Positions 20,853 to 29,568 of a stretch of 64,000 nucleotides of DNA are shown here, piece by piece. Origin of the DNA: Phymatolithon calcareum (taxonomy: Eukaryota; Rhodophyta; Florideophyceae; Hapalidiales). Each line of letters begins with the position of its first letter. The first letter of the stretch is position 1. The stretch is from the NCBI GenBank assembly GCA_977006965.1, contig OZ345368.1, positions 248,001 through 312,000 on the forward strand. Reading direction: 5' to 3'. A program made the position numbers and the translations under genes. A model generated the notes under the pieces. It was not told where the DNA came from and did not search any database. It saw only the letters and a list, made by a program, of their open reading frames with translations.

Positions 20853-21201
20853 TCAGGAGCAACTTACATTTATCCGATTCATGTTACCCAAGAATCCAAT
20901 ATTGTGCTTCTGATTGCTCCAAGTGCACGAAAGAATGACGATCTCATTCTCGGCGCCTTGAATGGCGTCAACAGTTGCCGGATGTATATGCGGGAAATCC
21001 TGTTCTAAGATCTCTCGCAGATGAACCTTCTGAGAAGGATACGCAGTCAAGAGACATACCTTGTTCTGCCTGTCCTTTTCAGATTCTAACAGCCTGTACA
21101 GCTCGCGAAGAATTAGTCGGACTAATTCAGCCTCGGTGGTATTGTAAATGACCTTCTTGCTGCTGTCATCTTGCCCTTCCGCCCTGAACATGAGCGGAAG
21201 T
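20853..21201 (-). pseudogene. Superfamily 1 (UPF1/ZNFX1-like) helicase C-terminal exon, truncated
   Basis: The minus frame reads LPLMFRAEGQ, then NTTEAELVRLILRELYRLL, VCLLTAYPSQKVHLREIL, HPATVDAIQGAENEIVILSC and IGFLGNMNRIN. These are the 'T.y..Q...l', 'vdsfQG.E.diVi.S.vRsn' and 'iGFl.d.rRlNVAltRAr' motifs of the SF1 AAA_12 helicase C-terminus. Directly after NRIN the DNA reads GTAAGT, a splice donor exactly before the conserved V-A-L/S-R-A-R, so this is probably a genuine exon and not retroelement sequence. Its 5' side is cut at 21,201, the outer edge of the palindrome. No other exon is found in the window. Confidence 0.7.
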
Positions 21202-21229
21202 CTGGCATAGATTGCAGTCGTCTTCCTCA

Positions 21230-21458
21230 CATATATGTTCATCATGTAGCAAGTTTTATGTTGGCGAAACATGCATCTGTCGCATTCATTTGGTTGAGAC
21301 TTTTTCAGGAAGCGCACTGCTGCTATTCATAAGCTTAACGCCGGCGACTATCCTGATATTGGAGACCTTTCGTTTGAAAAATATTATTTGAATCTCATAC
21401 ACTCAATAGTGGGAACAGTGCACCTCAATTTGCGGAATATTTCAATAAACTAGACACT
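21230..21458 (+). pseudogene. piggyBac transposase C-terminal end plus 3' terminal repeat (left arm)
   Basis: Plus-strand reading gives HMCSSCSKFYVGETCIC-like cysteine residues, then KRTAAIHKLNAGDYPDIGD, corresponding to CSSCNRLDG...DIHKLDAFDVPDSE at the C-terminus of the piggyBac copy at 33.2 kb. This is the cysteine-rich DNA-binding tail. It ends in the terminal repeat ...TAAACTAGACACT at 21,458. Only about 75 residues of transposase remain, with a frameshift. Confidence 0.7.
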
Positions 21459-22440
21459 AGTGTCTATGTGCCGAACCCTCGCAATTGAAGGGCGATTTGA
21501 AAGCTCGAAAAAATCCATAAAGCGAATTCGAAACAGATCGCTGACGCCATATTCGTTAAGCCTGGCTCATCTTCTGTGCGAGGAGTATTCACACTACTAC
21601 CTTAAATTTGCTTCTTTCCGCGCTGGCGACGAAAATATGTTGGTCACTTAGAAGTACCAGACCTTCCATTCCAGGAGAAAAACACCGGCTGCGCGCGGTC
21701 GGTACATCAGTACACACGAAGGAAGCATCCGTGAGCGGTCATGCAGAGTGCCGGAGCCATTTCGAAGTCAAAAAAAGTGAGTAGTATCGTTCAGAATGTA
21801 CTCGAGGAAAAATCATTGGTCGAGCGAGCATGTCACATCACGTGAAATGGATTCTGATTCGTCATGCATGGAAGAAGACTAAGATTACGACAATACACAT
21901 TGTCAAGGTCAAGGCAGAGAACGCTGGCGGTTACATTCCAGACGCTGAGCAGCCTGAACAGAGCTAACACCGGCAAAGCGGTGTACCGCCCAGGCCTGCT
22001 TACAGTGTTCATCCGTGCCAATCTTCATCGCGAAACGCCTGTCGCGATCACACTCTCCTCAGAAGGGCACGCAAGCTTCGATAAAACCTTCAGAAGCTCT
22101 AAAATCCCTCTTCCAAGCACTCTCGCCTAAGTCTTGCAGGGCCCTTGAGACGAAACATCGCACCGGTAACTTGATGTCATCACGCCCGACCGCGAGCCGA
22201 ATAGGTGTGGCATTGGGTGCCAAGGAACAAGCGGAAAAACTATGTCCGTTTTACGGACGATTTTACTCTCAGTTGCGGAAACTTCGCACTCTAAACGGAG
22301 ACTTCTTATCTGAGAATTGTGGTATTGGACTTCATTCGAAATACGATTGCGTGGTGACGATGTTTCCCCAAGTTACCTGCGAAAACTTGCTTCTTGGACG
22401 TCCGCTAAGCTGAGAAGAAATGGGCGAGAAGAGACTGCAG
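21459..22440 (+). pseudogene. piggyBac 5' end and N-terminal transposase (left arm)
   Basis: Begins with the terminal repeat AGTGTCTATGTG and runs through leader sequence closely similar to the right end of the element at 33.2-35.2 kb. The coding part includes FERLPPSALKSLFQALSPKSCRALE-like and LNGDFLSENCGIGLHSKYDC, matching HGDFISENGGIGHHTPYDC in that copy, then LASWTSAKLRRNGREETAVT. The frame breaks near 22,390 and homology stops at 22,440, at the first base of the foldback. No catalytic region is present. Confidence 0.75.
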
Positions 22441-22772
22441 TGACGGTTCTGCACATGCGAAGACACTGTAACTCGACGGTTCTGTACATGCGCAGACCAA
22501 TAGAACAAAAATTGGAATATTGCGAATTATTCCCATTGGCTTCCAGGCATCGAAAATCCGATGCCTGGAAGTGTACCAGCTGCGCAGAAGGTAGACTTCC
22601 AGGCATCAGGCATTCTCTATTCCAGCTGCGCAGCTGGTACACTTCCAGGCATCGGATTTTCGATGCCTGGAAGCCAATGAGAATAATTCGCAATATTCCA
22701 ATTTTTGTTCTATTGGTCTGCGCATGTACAGAACCGTCGAGTTACAGTGTCTTCGCATGTGCAGAAACGTCA
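22441..22772. repeat. Foldback (hairpin) element, left
   Basis: Starts TGACGGTTCTGCACATGCG and ends CGCATGTGCAGAAACGTCA. The two halves are near-perfect reverse complements, with a short centre around GGCATTCTCTATTCC (about 22,595-22,625). An inner block (GGCTTCCAGGCATCGAAAAT, reverse complement ATTTTCGATGCCTGGAAGCC) forms smaller hairpins within each half. It interrupts the piggyBac sequence exactly. It encodes nothing credible. Confidence 0.85.
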
Positions 22773-23117
22773 GTCCACTGCTGATCAGCGGGGGCCGTCC
22801 AGTCCACTGCTGATCAGCGGGGGCCTACTTTTAAGCAAGACTGCGGGGCGTCATTTTGAAAAAAGCCGCAACTTAGAAGACCTCCTACTCGGCCGGTTCT
22901 AAGTTTCTTACACTCTATTCTAGACCGCGGATTGTACGCTATGGGATCATAGCTACACACGTGCATGGCGGTCATTTACAAAATAGGGCAAACTATGTGG
23001 TCATTTTACAAATTTCCCCTTCTTTACAAATGTAAAATTACAGATACTGCACAGCTTCCAAAGTTGCAAATGTAAATCCTACTCCCGCTAAAAATTAACT
23101 CATTTTTCAATATGCCA

Positions 23118-24125
23118 TCATTCAAAGAATGTGTCCTCTTGTGCCTGCTTCAACATGAAGTACGGACCAAGGAAGGTGAGCATCATTATGATACCGTTAT
23201 GAAGAGATGCGCCAGCAACTGGCCCAATAGCATGAGGAGCAGCTGCAATGAATCCAAGCTGAACGATTGCGTAGCGCAAGTACACGACCAAAAATAAGGA
23301 GAAGGAGACCACAGCGTACAAACGAACCATTTCCATGCGTCCAGAAATCGATATCATAATACCAAGCAGTGGCCAAAGAAACAGGATCAGCCCGGTGGTG
23401 AGAAGGTCAACTGATATACGATCGATATTCGAGGGTGCTATGATCGGTGCTGATGTGAGTCCGGCATTAGTACCAGCGATGACGATGCACGCAGTAAGGA
23501 TGGCCCAAAGTCCGGCGAGGGCGAGGTTCAGGTTCCAGAAAACTGCGTGCATCTTAGCACACGAGCGTTGCTTCAGGAAATCACGCTCATTGCTGAACGC
23601 AACAAGGCGTGCCATAAAGACGAACTGCCCACCCTGTACAGCGAGCCAGAAAGCGATTGAGGTCATGATACCCATGACACCGATGAGTCGGGAGGCGCCC
23701 ACTGAGAGGCCGGGCATCATGGGCGAGGTAATTTTGGAGACAGTGAAGGCAGGGATGAGGAAGACAGAGTCAATGAAGACATACCAACCAAGAACGAATT
23801 TGCTTGTGATGAGTGTGACAGTGAGAGCTCTATTGTAGACGCCCAACACAGCGGCTCCGAGGCCGACGCAGAGACCGAGGAGCCCGACAGTGACCTCAAA
23901 GAGATCACCAAGAAATTTCGTTCCAAATCGGTTAGGGCCCGCGCAGACGAAGAGGGCAGGTACGGAAGGGCCAGCATGCTGAATGAAATGAACGACACCA
24001 TCATTTGCCACGAGAATTGACCACATTGCCACGAGGAAGCCGGCTTCAACGAACTCACGGAGGTCACTGACTCTGCGCCCCTGGAGCGTCGGATCCTCTA
24101 TATCGGCTGTGAAGTGATCGGGCAT
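23118..24125 (-). CDS. Intact polytopic membrane protein, family not recognised
   Basis: A 335-residue open frame with no stop or frameshift, the only intact sizeable gene in the window. The start is placed at 24,123-24,125 (MPDHFTADIEDP, A at -3) because codons further upstream (to 24,392) lie in the foldback repeat. About eight hydrophobic segments are visible near residues 28-49, 73-96, 101-127, 145-171, 196-218, 238-260, 268-297 and 303-325, with a short hydrophilic N-terminus and an acidic C-terminal tail (QAQEDTFFE). There is no signal-peptide-like start and no catalytic motif I recognise. It should be an integral membrane protein. The unique 5' flank is only 73 bp, so its promoter, if any, lies in the right arm. 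No intron is seen, so a retrocopy or an intron-poor genome is possible. Confidence 0.75.
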   Translation of the reverse strand: MPDHFTADIEDPTLQGRRVSDLREFVEAGFLVAMWSILVANDGVVHFIQHAGPSVPALFVCAGPNRFGTKFLGDLFEVTVGLLGLCVGLGAAVLGVYNRALTVTLITSKFVLGWYVFIDSVFLIPAFTVSKITSPMMPGLSVGASRLIGVMGIMTSIAFWLAVQGGQFVFMARLVAFSNERDFLKQRSCAKMHAVFWNLNLALAGLWAILTACIVIAGTNAGLTSAPIIAPSNIDRISVDLLTTGLILFLWPLLGIMISISGRMEMVRLYAVVSFSLFLVVYLRYAIVQLGFIAAAPHAIGPVAGASLHNGIIMMLTFLGPYFMLKQAQEDTFFE

Positions 24126-24291
24126 TGTGAGTAATGTGGATGGAGTTATTTGACGAGCTGAAAAACTTTGTGCGAACCGGTATTCTGTGCTGACAATGGG
24201 CCGAGTAGGAGGTCTTCTAAGTTGCGGCTTTTTTCGAAATGACGCCCCACAGTCTTGCTTAAAAGTAGGCCCCCGCTGATCAGCAGTGGAC

Positions 24292-24740
24292 TGACGTTTC
24301 TGCACATGCGAAGACACTGTAACTCGACGTTTCTGCACATGCGAAGACACTGTAACTCGACGGTTCTGTACATGCGCAGACCAATAGAACAAAAATTGGA
24401 ATATTGCGAATTATTCCCATTGGGCATTGAGCGAAAATTGGAATATTGCGAATTATTCCCATTGGCTTCCAGGCATCGAAAATCCGATGCCTGGAAGTGT
24501 ACCAGCTGCGCAGCTGGAATAGGGAATGCCTGATGCCTGGAAGTCTACCTTCTGCGCAGCTGGTACACTTCCAGGCATCGGATTTTCGATGCCTGGAAGC
24601 CAATGGGAATAATTCGCAATATTCCAATTTTCGCTCAATGCCCAATGGGAATAATTCGCAATATTCCAATTTTTGCTCTATTGGTCTGCGCATGTACAGA
24701 ACCGTCGAGTTACAGTGTCTTCGCATGTGCAGAACCGTCA
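24292..24740. repeat. Foldback (hairpin) element, right
   Basis: Counterpart of the left foldback, with the same termini (TGACGTTTCTGCACATGCG ... CGCATGTGCAGAACCGTCA). It is longer because of a 36-bp direct duplication and a second copy of the GAAAATTGGAATATTGCG block. Confidence 0.85.
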
Positions 24741-25722
24741 CTGCAGTCTCTTCTCGCCCATTTCTTCTCAGCTTAGCGGACGTCCAAGAAGCAAGTTTTC
24801 GCAGGTAACTTGGGGAAACATCGTCACCACGCAATCGTATTTCGAATGAAGTCCAATACCACAATTCTCAGATAAGAAGTCTCCGTTTAGAGTGCGAAGT
24901 TTCCGCAACTGAGAGTAAAATCGTCCGTAAAACGGACATAGTTTTTCCGCTTGTTCCTTGGCACCCAATGCCACACCTATTCGGCTCGCGGTCGGGCGTG
25001 ATGACATCAAGTTACCGGTGCGATGTTTCGTCTCAAGGGCCCTGCAAGACTTAGGCGAGAGTGCTTGGAAGAGGGATTTTAGAGCTTCTGAAGGTTTTAT
25101 CGAAGCTTGCGTGCCCTTCTGAGGAGAGTGTGATCGCGACAGGCGTTTCGCGATGAAGATTGGCACGGATGAACACTGTAAGCAGGCCTGGGCGGTACAC
25201 CGCTTTGCCGGTGTTAGCTCTGTTCAGGCTGCTCAGCGTCTGGAATGTAACCGCCAGCGTTCTCTGCCTTGACCTTGACAATGTGTATTGTCGTAATCTT
25301 AGTCTTCTTCCATGCATGACGAATCAAAATCCATTTCACGTGATGTGACATGCTCGCTCGACCAATGATTTTTCCTCGAGTACATTCTGAACGATACTAC
25401 TCACTTTTTTTGACTTCGAAATGGCTCCGGCACTCTGCATGACCGCTCACGGATGCTTCCTTCGTGTGTACTGATATACCGACCGCGCGCAGCCGGTGTT
25501 TTTCTCCTGGAATTGAAGGTCTGGTACTTCTAAGTGACCAACATATTTTCGTCGCCAGCGCCGAAAGAAGCAAATTTAAGGTAGTAGTGTGAATACTCCT
25601 CGCACAGAAGATGAGCCAGGCTTAACGAATATGGCGTCAGCGATCTGTTTCGAATTCGCTTTATGGATTTTTTCGAGCTTTCAAATCGCCCTTCAATTGC
25701 GAGGGTTCGGCACATAGACACT
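24741..25722 (-). pseudogene. piggyBac 5' end and N-terminal transposase (right arm)
   Basis: Mirror image of 21,459-22,440. Translated frames of 88 and 132 codons are identical to those of the left arm, and the 63-codon frame differs at one position (R to G). That level of identity between decayed sequences means the duplication, or a later gene conversion, is recent compared with the decay of the piggyBac itself. Confidence 0.75.
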
Positions 25723-25951
25723 AGTGTCTAGTTTATTGAAATATTCCGCAAATTGAGGTGCACTGTTCCCACTATTGAGTGTATGAGATTCAAATAATAT
25801 TTTTCAAACGAAAGGTCTCCAATATCAGGATAGTCGCCGGCGTTAAGCTTATGAATAGCAGCAGTGCGCTTCCTGAAAAAGTCTCAACCAAATGAATGCG
25901 ACAGATGCATGTTTCGCCAACATAAAACTTGCTACATGATGAACATATATG
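25723..25951 (-). pseudogene. piggyBac transposase C-terminal end plus 3' terminal repeat (right arm)
   Basis: Mirror image of 21,230-21,458, with CSSCSKFYVGETCICR visible in a longer minus frame that runs from 26,086. That frame includes about 35 residues of non-homologous sequence outside the palindrome, so the outer edge cuts the transposase. Confidence 0.7.
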
Positions 25952-26250
25952 TGAGGAAGACGACTGCAATCTATGCCAGTCGTTTTCCTCACCAAACATT
26001 GCGGTTGATTTGAGCTGCAATTTTAGTCGTTTTGGAATTCTAATTCTTTCATTTCTTCTCGATGGGAATGAAGTGGTTTCAAACACTGCGCTCTAGCGCA
26101 AATGCACAATATGAATTGGCTACTTTTTGATGAGTAATACTGCAGTTAAATGCGGTATCGATGAATTGCTGGATCAGTAGATCATGTTATGTTTGCTGCA
26201 TCACGCGCTGCTGACACTCTAGATGAGCTGCAGAGATTAGAAACGAGTTA

Positions 26251-28946
26251 TCAGCCAAGTAAGTTGCCGGAACGAATGTGTTGAAATGAAACGACCATTG
26301 GAGAAGTGTGTTCGTCGTTTGACACAGAAGTATTCTCGGCGGTCTGAGCTTTTGAGGAGATAGAACACTTGCGAATCCCATGCGTACACCGCATTCGCTC
26401 TTTTGCAGACAGAAGGCGCTTCCTCGATTCCCCGAGCGGGAATCTATGGATGTACGGGGAGAGGACAAGCTGTCGGATACTATGGGAAGACTGATTGATT
26501 ATATGATCACTGGCGAAACAGTTTAGCTGCCAAGCTACTTTGGTCATAGCTAGGGTTTTATGGCCGATAGCTGAAAATTCTGCAAATAATTATTCGGCCT
26601 TTGGTTGTTTATAATGCTCTGTAGTCGTCTTCGTCAACGGTTTGCAGGTATCTTACAAATCATCTGCGAGGGCTCGATTTCCTCTTTTGATCGAGGACGG
26701 TAGCGACGTGAGCGAATTCTGCGAACGTACGCAAGAGCTATAAATGCGTCCCAGATTGCAGAAATGGAGAGCAGGACCGGGCGTTCTTTTTCCTACGATG
26801 TTTTGGTATTCTTTTTGTTGTGTCGTGGAGTATACTGCTATTTAAAGATGCGGTGTCAAGGACGGCCGAGTCCCAGACTTGAGCAAAGGCGATGTTAGGA
26901 GCGTGTAGAGTCGAGAGCATGCGTGACACGATAGTACGATCGTCGCGTTCAAGAACATCATTTTCTTGTGGCGTTTGAGATGTCATTGGCGATGAGTAAA
27001 TGGCCTCATTGTTGTACATCTCCGTCAGAATCTTGGTCAGAAACTTCTTTGCCTTGTCAAAGCGAATTCTAGAGAACTTGAAGCCAAAACGACGAGTAAT
27101 TGCTATACACTCGGCGAATATGTACTTGGCCGCCTCATCCTTCTTTTTAAAAATAACACCAGAGCATATCGAGTATGCAGCTGTATATAGATATGGAAAT
27201 ATTGATATCACGCGTGTTTTTTCGAAACGCTCCGGCAATGTCGCATACTATTGCATGCCTAGGAAGAGGTCGATTCAGTTTTCCTTTCTGAGAAGCTGGC
27301 TGGAATGCTACTATAGCATACCCACTGCAATTCATCTTGATTGGAGTGGATGTTAAGGATTGTGTTAGGCCAACGTTATAGTTTTTAGCAATGGTTGACA
27401 GCATTCGGATCAATTTGTGGTTCATCCGAATGTGCTATTCATATAGCTTGCAATATTGCTTATTCCTCTGGCGCAGAAAGTAAGCGAATTCAGACTCATG
27501 TGGCTGAGCGGCCGTGGACTGAGGAGTGATTCGGAGCTTGATCTCCAGTTGTACCTTGGAGTTTCCTTATGTGTAAGTGGTCAGTGTCATGGTGCTATTG
27601 TTTCTGGATATTTGTTTCTGGATGAGCTGGTGCTCATTTCTTCCTTTTCACGAACAGGAAGGCAGTACATGCCGTCTCATACAGTCGTTTCTCCCAGAAT
27701 AGTATACGGAGGAGAAGAGAATATTGGTAGTGCTTAGTGCTTTTTGATCATCCATAATAACCTGAAAATCATTGCCCTAGCATAGATTTTGTACGGGAAT
27801 CACGTTTTTGCCGAAGGAGAGTGCAGTTAGCTTCCTCTTGATATGTAGGGTGTTCCGCTTTTGGTATGGAGAGAGATTGGTGCTGCATGAGTTGTTGTGA
27901 TGGTAGAACTATCAGCCATTTTAACACAGCCCGTTTTTGGGAGCTGCATCTGTTTCGCAGTTTTGTTTAATGTGGCTTTGGCCGCAGAGGCAAGGTGATA
28001 GTACGTAAGGGCTGAGTTTATTTCGTCCTCGGGGTTAAACTACGAGCTGAAGGAATCTGACTGATTGGAGCTCACTACGGGTCGCAAAATTTCCAGCCTT
28101 TCTGTTTTCAGTGCGTCGCCTCCGGCACACTTGCGGTCATCTTTTTCTCTTCTTCTTACTGCCCGAAAGTCGTTTATGTTGCGCGTAGTGACGCGACGAA
28201 AAGAGCATCATTTGAGAGGACGCTGTCGATATTCTCGTAGGTTAGTAGGGTTGCCCGAGGAGTCCATTGGGATGACAGGCGGGGCTTGAAACGTTTCTAG
28301 TACGGTGGGCGAGGTTCGTGATTAATTTCGGTTCGGCAATTTGCGAGGATGGGATGAAGGTTGCATAGATTGTATGGGTAGATATGCCTTTGATGATGTA
28401 ACTCACCGTGATTTGCTTGCTAGAAATATTGCTTATTTTGTCCGTAGCACTTGTCGACGGATCTGGCGCTGTTTTTGATGTATTCAGCCATGGAGACCTC
28501 CTCTGAGAGTGTGCATCTTAGCTCTTTAGCAATGCGCTTTTCGTAATCTTGAAGTAGGCCTTCACTGCGTCACTATTTGGTTTGGTTGAAGAAGTAGGAT
28601 GTTATCGCCGAACTAAAGTGCTTCTTATATTGTTTATAGTAAGAGTCGATTAGCATTTTTTTTTCGTTTCGGATCCGGTTTGTTTGATCGGCCGGTCCTG
28701 AGACTTCCCGGAAGAGATTGGTGTGGATTTCATAGATTTCAGTAATCGGCATGATCGTTTGATGTCAATGAGCCAAATTTGTTTTGCTGACTTGGCATGG
28801 GGGTAACATCTGCGCAGGATCCATTGTTTTAGGGGTGCATGGAGGTCAATTTTGGATAGTTTGGATTTCTCTAGGGCAGAGGCAATCTGAGCTGGTTCCA
28901 GGACGTCAATGATGTGGAACCTTGCTTGCAGACGTCGGTTGCGCAA
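26251..28946 (-). mobile_element. Second Ty1/Copia relic (gag to integrase)
   Basis: Read on the minus strand: a gag-like frame (28650-28946, SKIDLHAPLKQWILRRC...), a protease-adjacent stretch near 27,840-27,919 (MADSSTITTTHAAPISLH), the pre-integrase zinc segment (RMNHKLIRMLSTIAKNYNVGL, near 27,370-27,425), the integrase core (26,738-27,200) and a post-integrase segment (PYIHRFPLGESRKRLLS, near 26,410-26,460). Many stops and frameshifts. No RT is seen to the left, where the palindrome begins 270 bp further on. The gag assignment is weak, the integrase one is strong. Confidence 0.7.
26738..27437 (-). pseudogene. Copia integrase, broken
   Basis: The 166-codon frame at 26738-27238 shows YSICSGVIFKKKDEAAKYIF (the 'yswvyfLKkKdEaf..f' segment), IRFDKAKKFLTK (second catalytic Asp retained, neighbouring residues changed), SSPMTSQTPQENDVLERDDR (catalytic Glu retained in the 'P.tPQqNGvaER.NRt' box) and DTASLNSSILHDTTKRIPK. 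The preceding part, in another frame, gives PLPRHAIVCDIAGAF with the first catalytic Asp, and NHKL..., a pre-integrase zinc segment. Integrase would insert the element cDNA into chromosomes. Confidence 0.75.
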
Positions 28947-29069
28947 CTGTGACGTCCAACGCCACTATCATACTCTCCATTTCTTATAAGACTAGCTACC
29001 TTCAAATTTTCATTACAGCTTGCATTTACAATAATTGCTTACTCATATCATTACAGCCATTACAGTACT

Positions 29070-29568
29070 TGTGGCGGCACAGATCGGCAGATCTTCGCCA
29101 CGGAGTAGTCCGGGAACAGTTGGCCGGGATGGCCGTGCAAGGCTCTAGCGAAAAGTCTCTCCCGATAGAGGTTAGTGGCTGAGCAAACAAAAACACACAC
29201 GCGCACTTGTGGTCCAATCGCAAGAGGACACCAACGTCCGAACGCAAAGACAGGGGCGAGGTTACGAGTACCGAGGCTTGACAAGCGGCGCAGAGTCGAG
29301 GTCGTACGCGAGGCCCTCCCTGAGGCGAAAGAACCGCGAAGTTCGGAACTGAATACGGTCGATCCGGACCAAACACGAGTTACCGCTTTTACTGAAGGCT
29401 GGCTCCGAAAGCGCGCCATCTACTACTGAATCGGTCTTATATTACTACAATTAACCCTAACTGGAGAGGCTGTTGAGGCCGAAGGTACTTGGTGTAAGCA
29501 TTTGAGGGCTGTAATATCCGCTTAAAAACAAGGCCTCTAGACGAACCATCCATAATACTACTGTACCG
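29070..29568 (-). repeat. Solo LTR related to the Gypsy LTR at 12.5 kb
   Basis: About 500 bp similar throughout to 12,546-13,043 and in the same orientation, starting TGTGGCGGCACAGATCGG. No gag or primer-binding site follows, so it is a solo LTR left by recombination or an isolated fragment. The flanks (GTACT left, GTACC right) are a possible imperfect 5-bp duplication, but the right border is uncertain. Confidence 0.65.

Larger units (their letters stand above)
21202..22894 (+). repeat. Left arm of the large inverted repeat
   Basis: Starts at CTGGCATAGATTGCAGTC and ends at CTACTCGGCC. Its reverse complement is found at 24,199-25,979. Homology stops sharply at both edges: outside lies helicase coding sequence, inside lies the 3' flank of the membrane-protein gene. 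Confidence 0.9.
21202..25979. mobile_element. Palindromic composite unit: piggyBac-derived arms around a membrane-protein gene
   Basis: Two arms in inverted orientation (21,202-22,894 and 24,199-25,979) flank a 1,304-bp unique centre. Each arm, from outside in, holds a piggyBac 3' end, an abutting piggyBac 5' end with N-terminal transposase, and a foldback hairpin. Outside positions pair exactly (coordinates sum to 47,181) from the outer edges to 22,440/24,741; length differences lie only in the foldback part. Predicted peptides of the arms differ by about one residue in 63 or none in 132, so the arms are nearly identical. The unit disrupts or adjoins an SF1 helicase exon on the left. Whether it ever moved as a unit is unknown. 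Confidence 0.8.
24199..25979 (-). repeat. Right arm of the large inverted repeat
   Basis: Starts at GGCCGAGTAGG and ends at GCAATCTATGCCAG. It is about 90 bp longer than the left arm because the foldback part has extra direct repeats (a 36-bp unit near 24,301 and 24,337, and a duplicated block near 24,390-24,470). Confidence 0.9.

Noticed and set aside
22317-22784. Open frames across the foldback regions in both arms
   Set aside because: They are translations of hairpin repeats, in mirror-image pairs, with no protein-like composition.
24301-24372. CRISPR-like direct repeats (36-bp unit repeated about twice to three times)
   Set aside because: There are no spacers, the units are contiguous duplicates of the foldback sequence, and the DNA is eukaryotic.
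24126-24392. Extended N-terminus of the membrane protein (424 codons in total)
   Set aside because: The extra 89 codons translate the foldback repeat (repeated VTVSSHVQKR-like units) and the 5' flank; the methionine at 24,125 has a good context and begins the non-repetitive protein.
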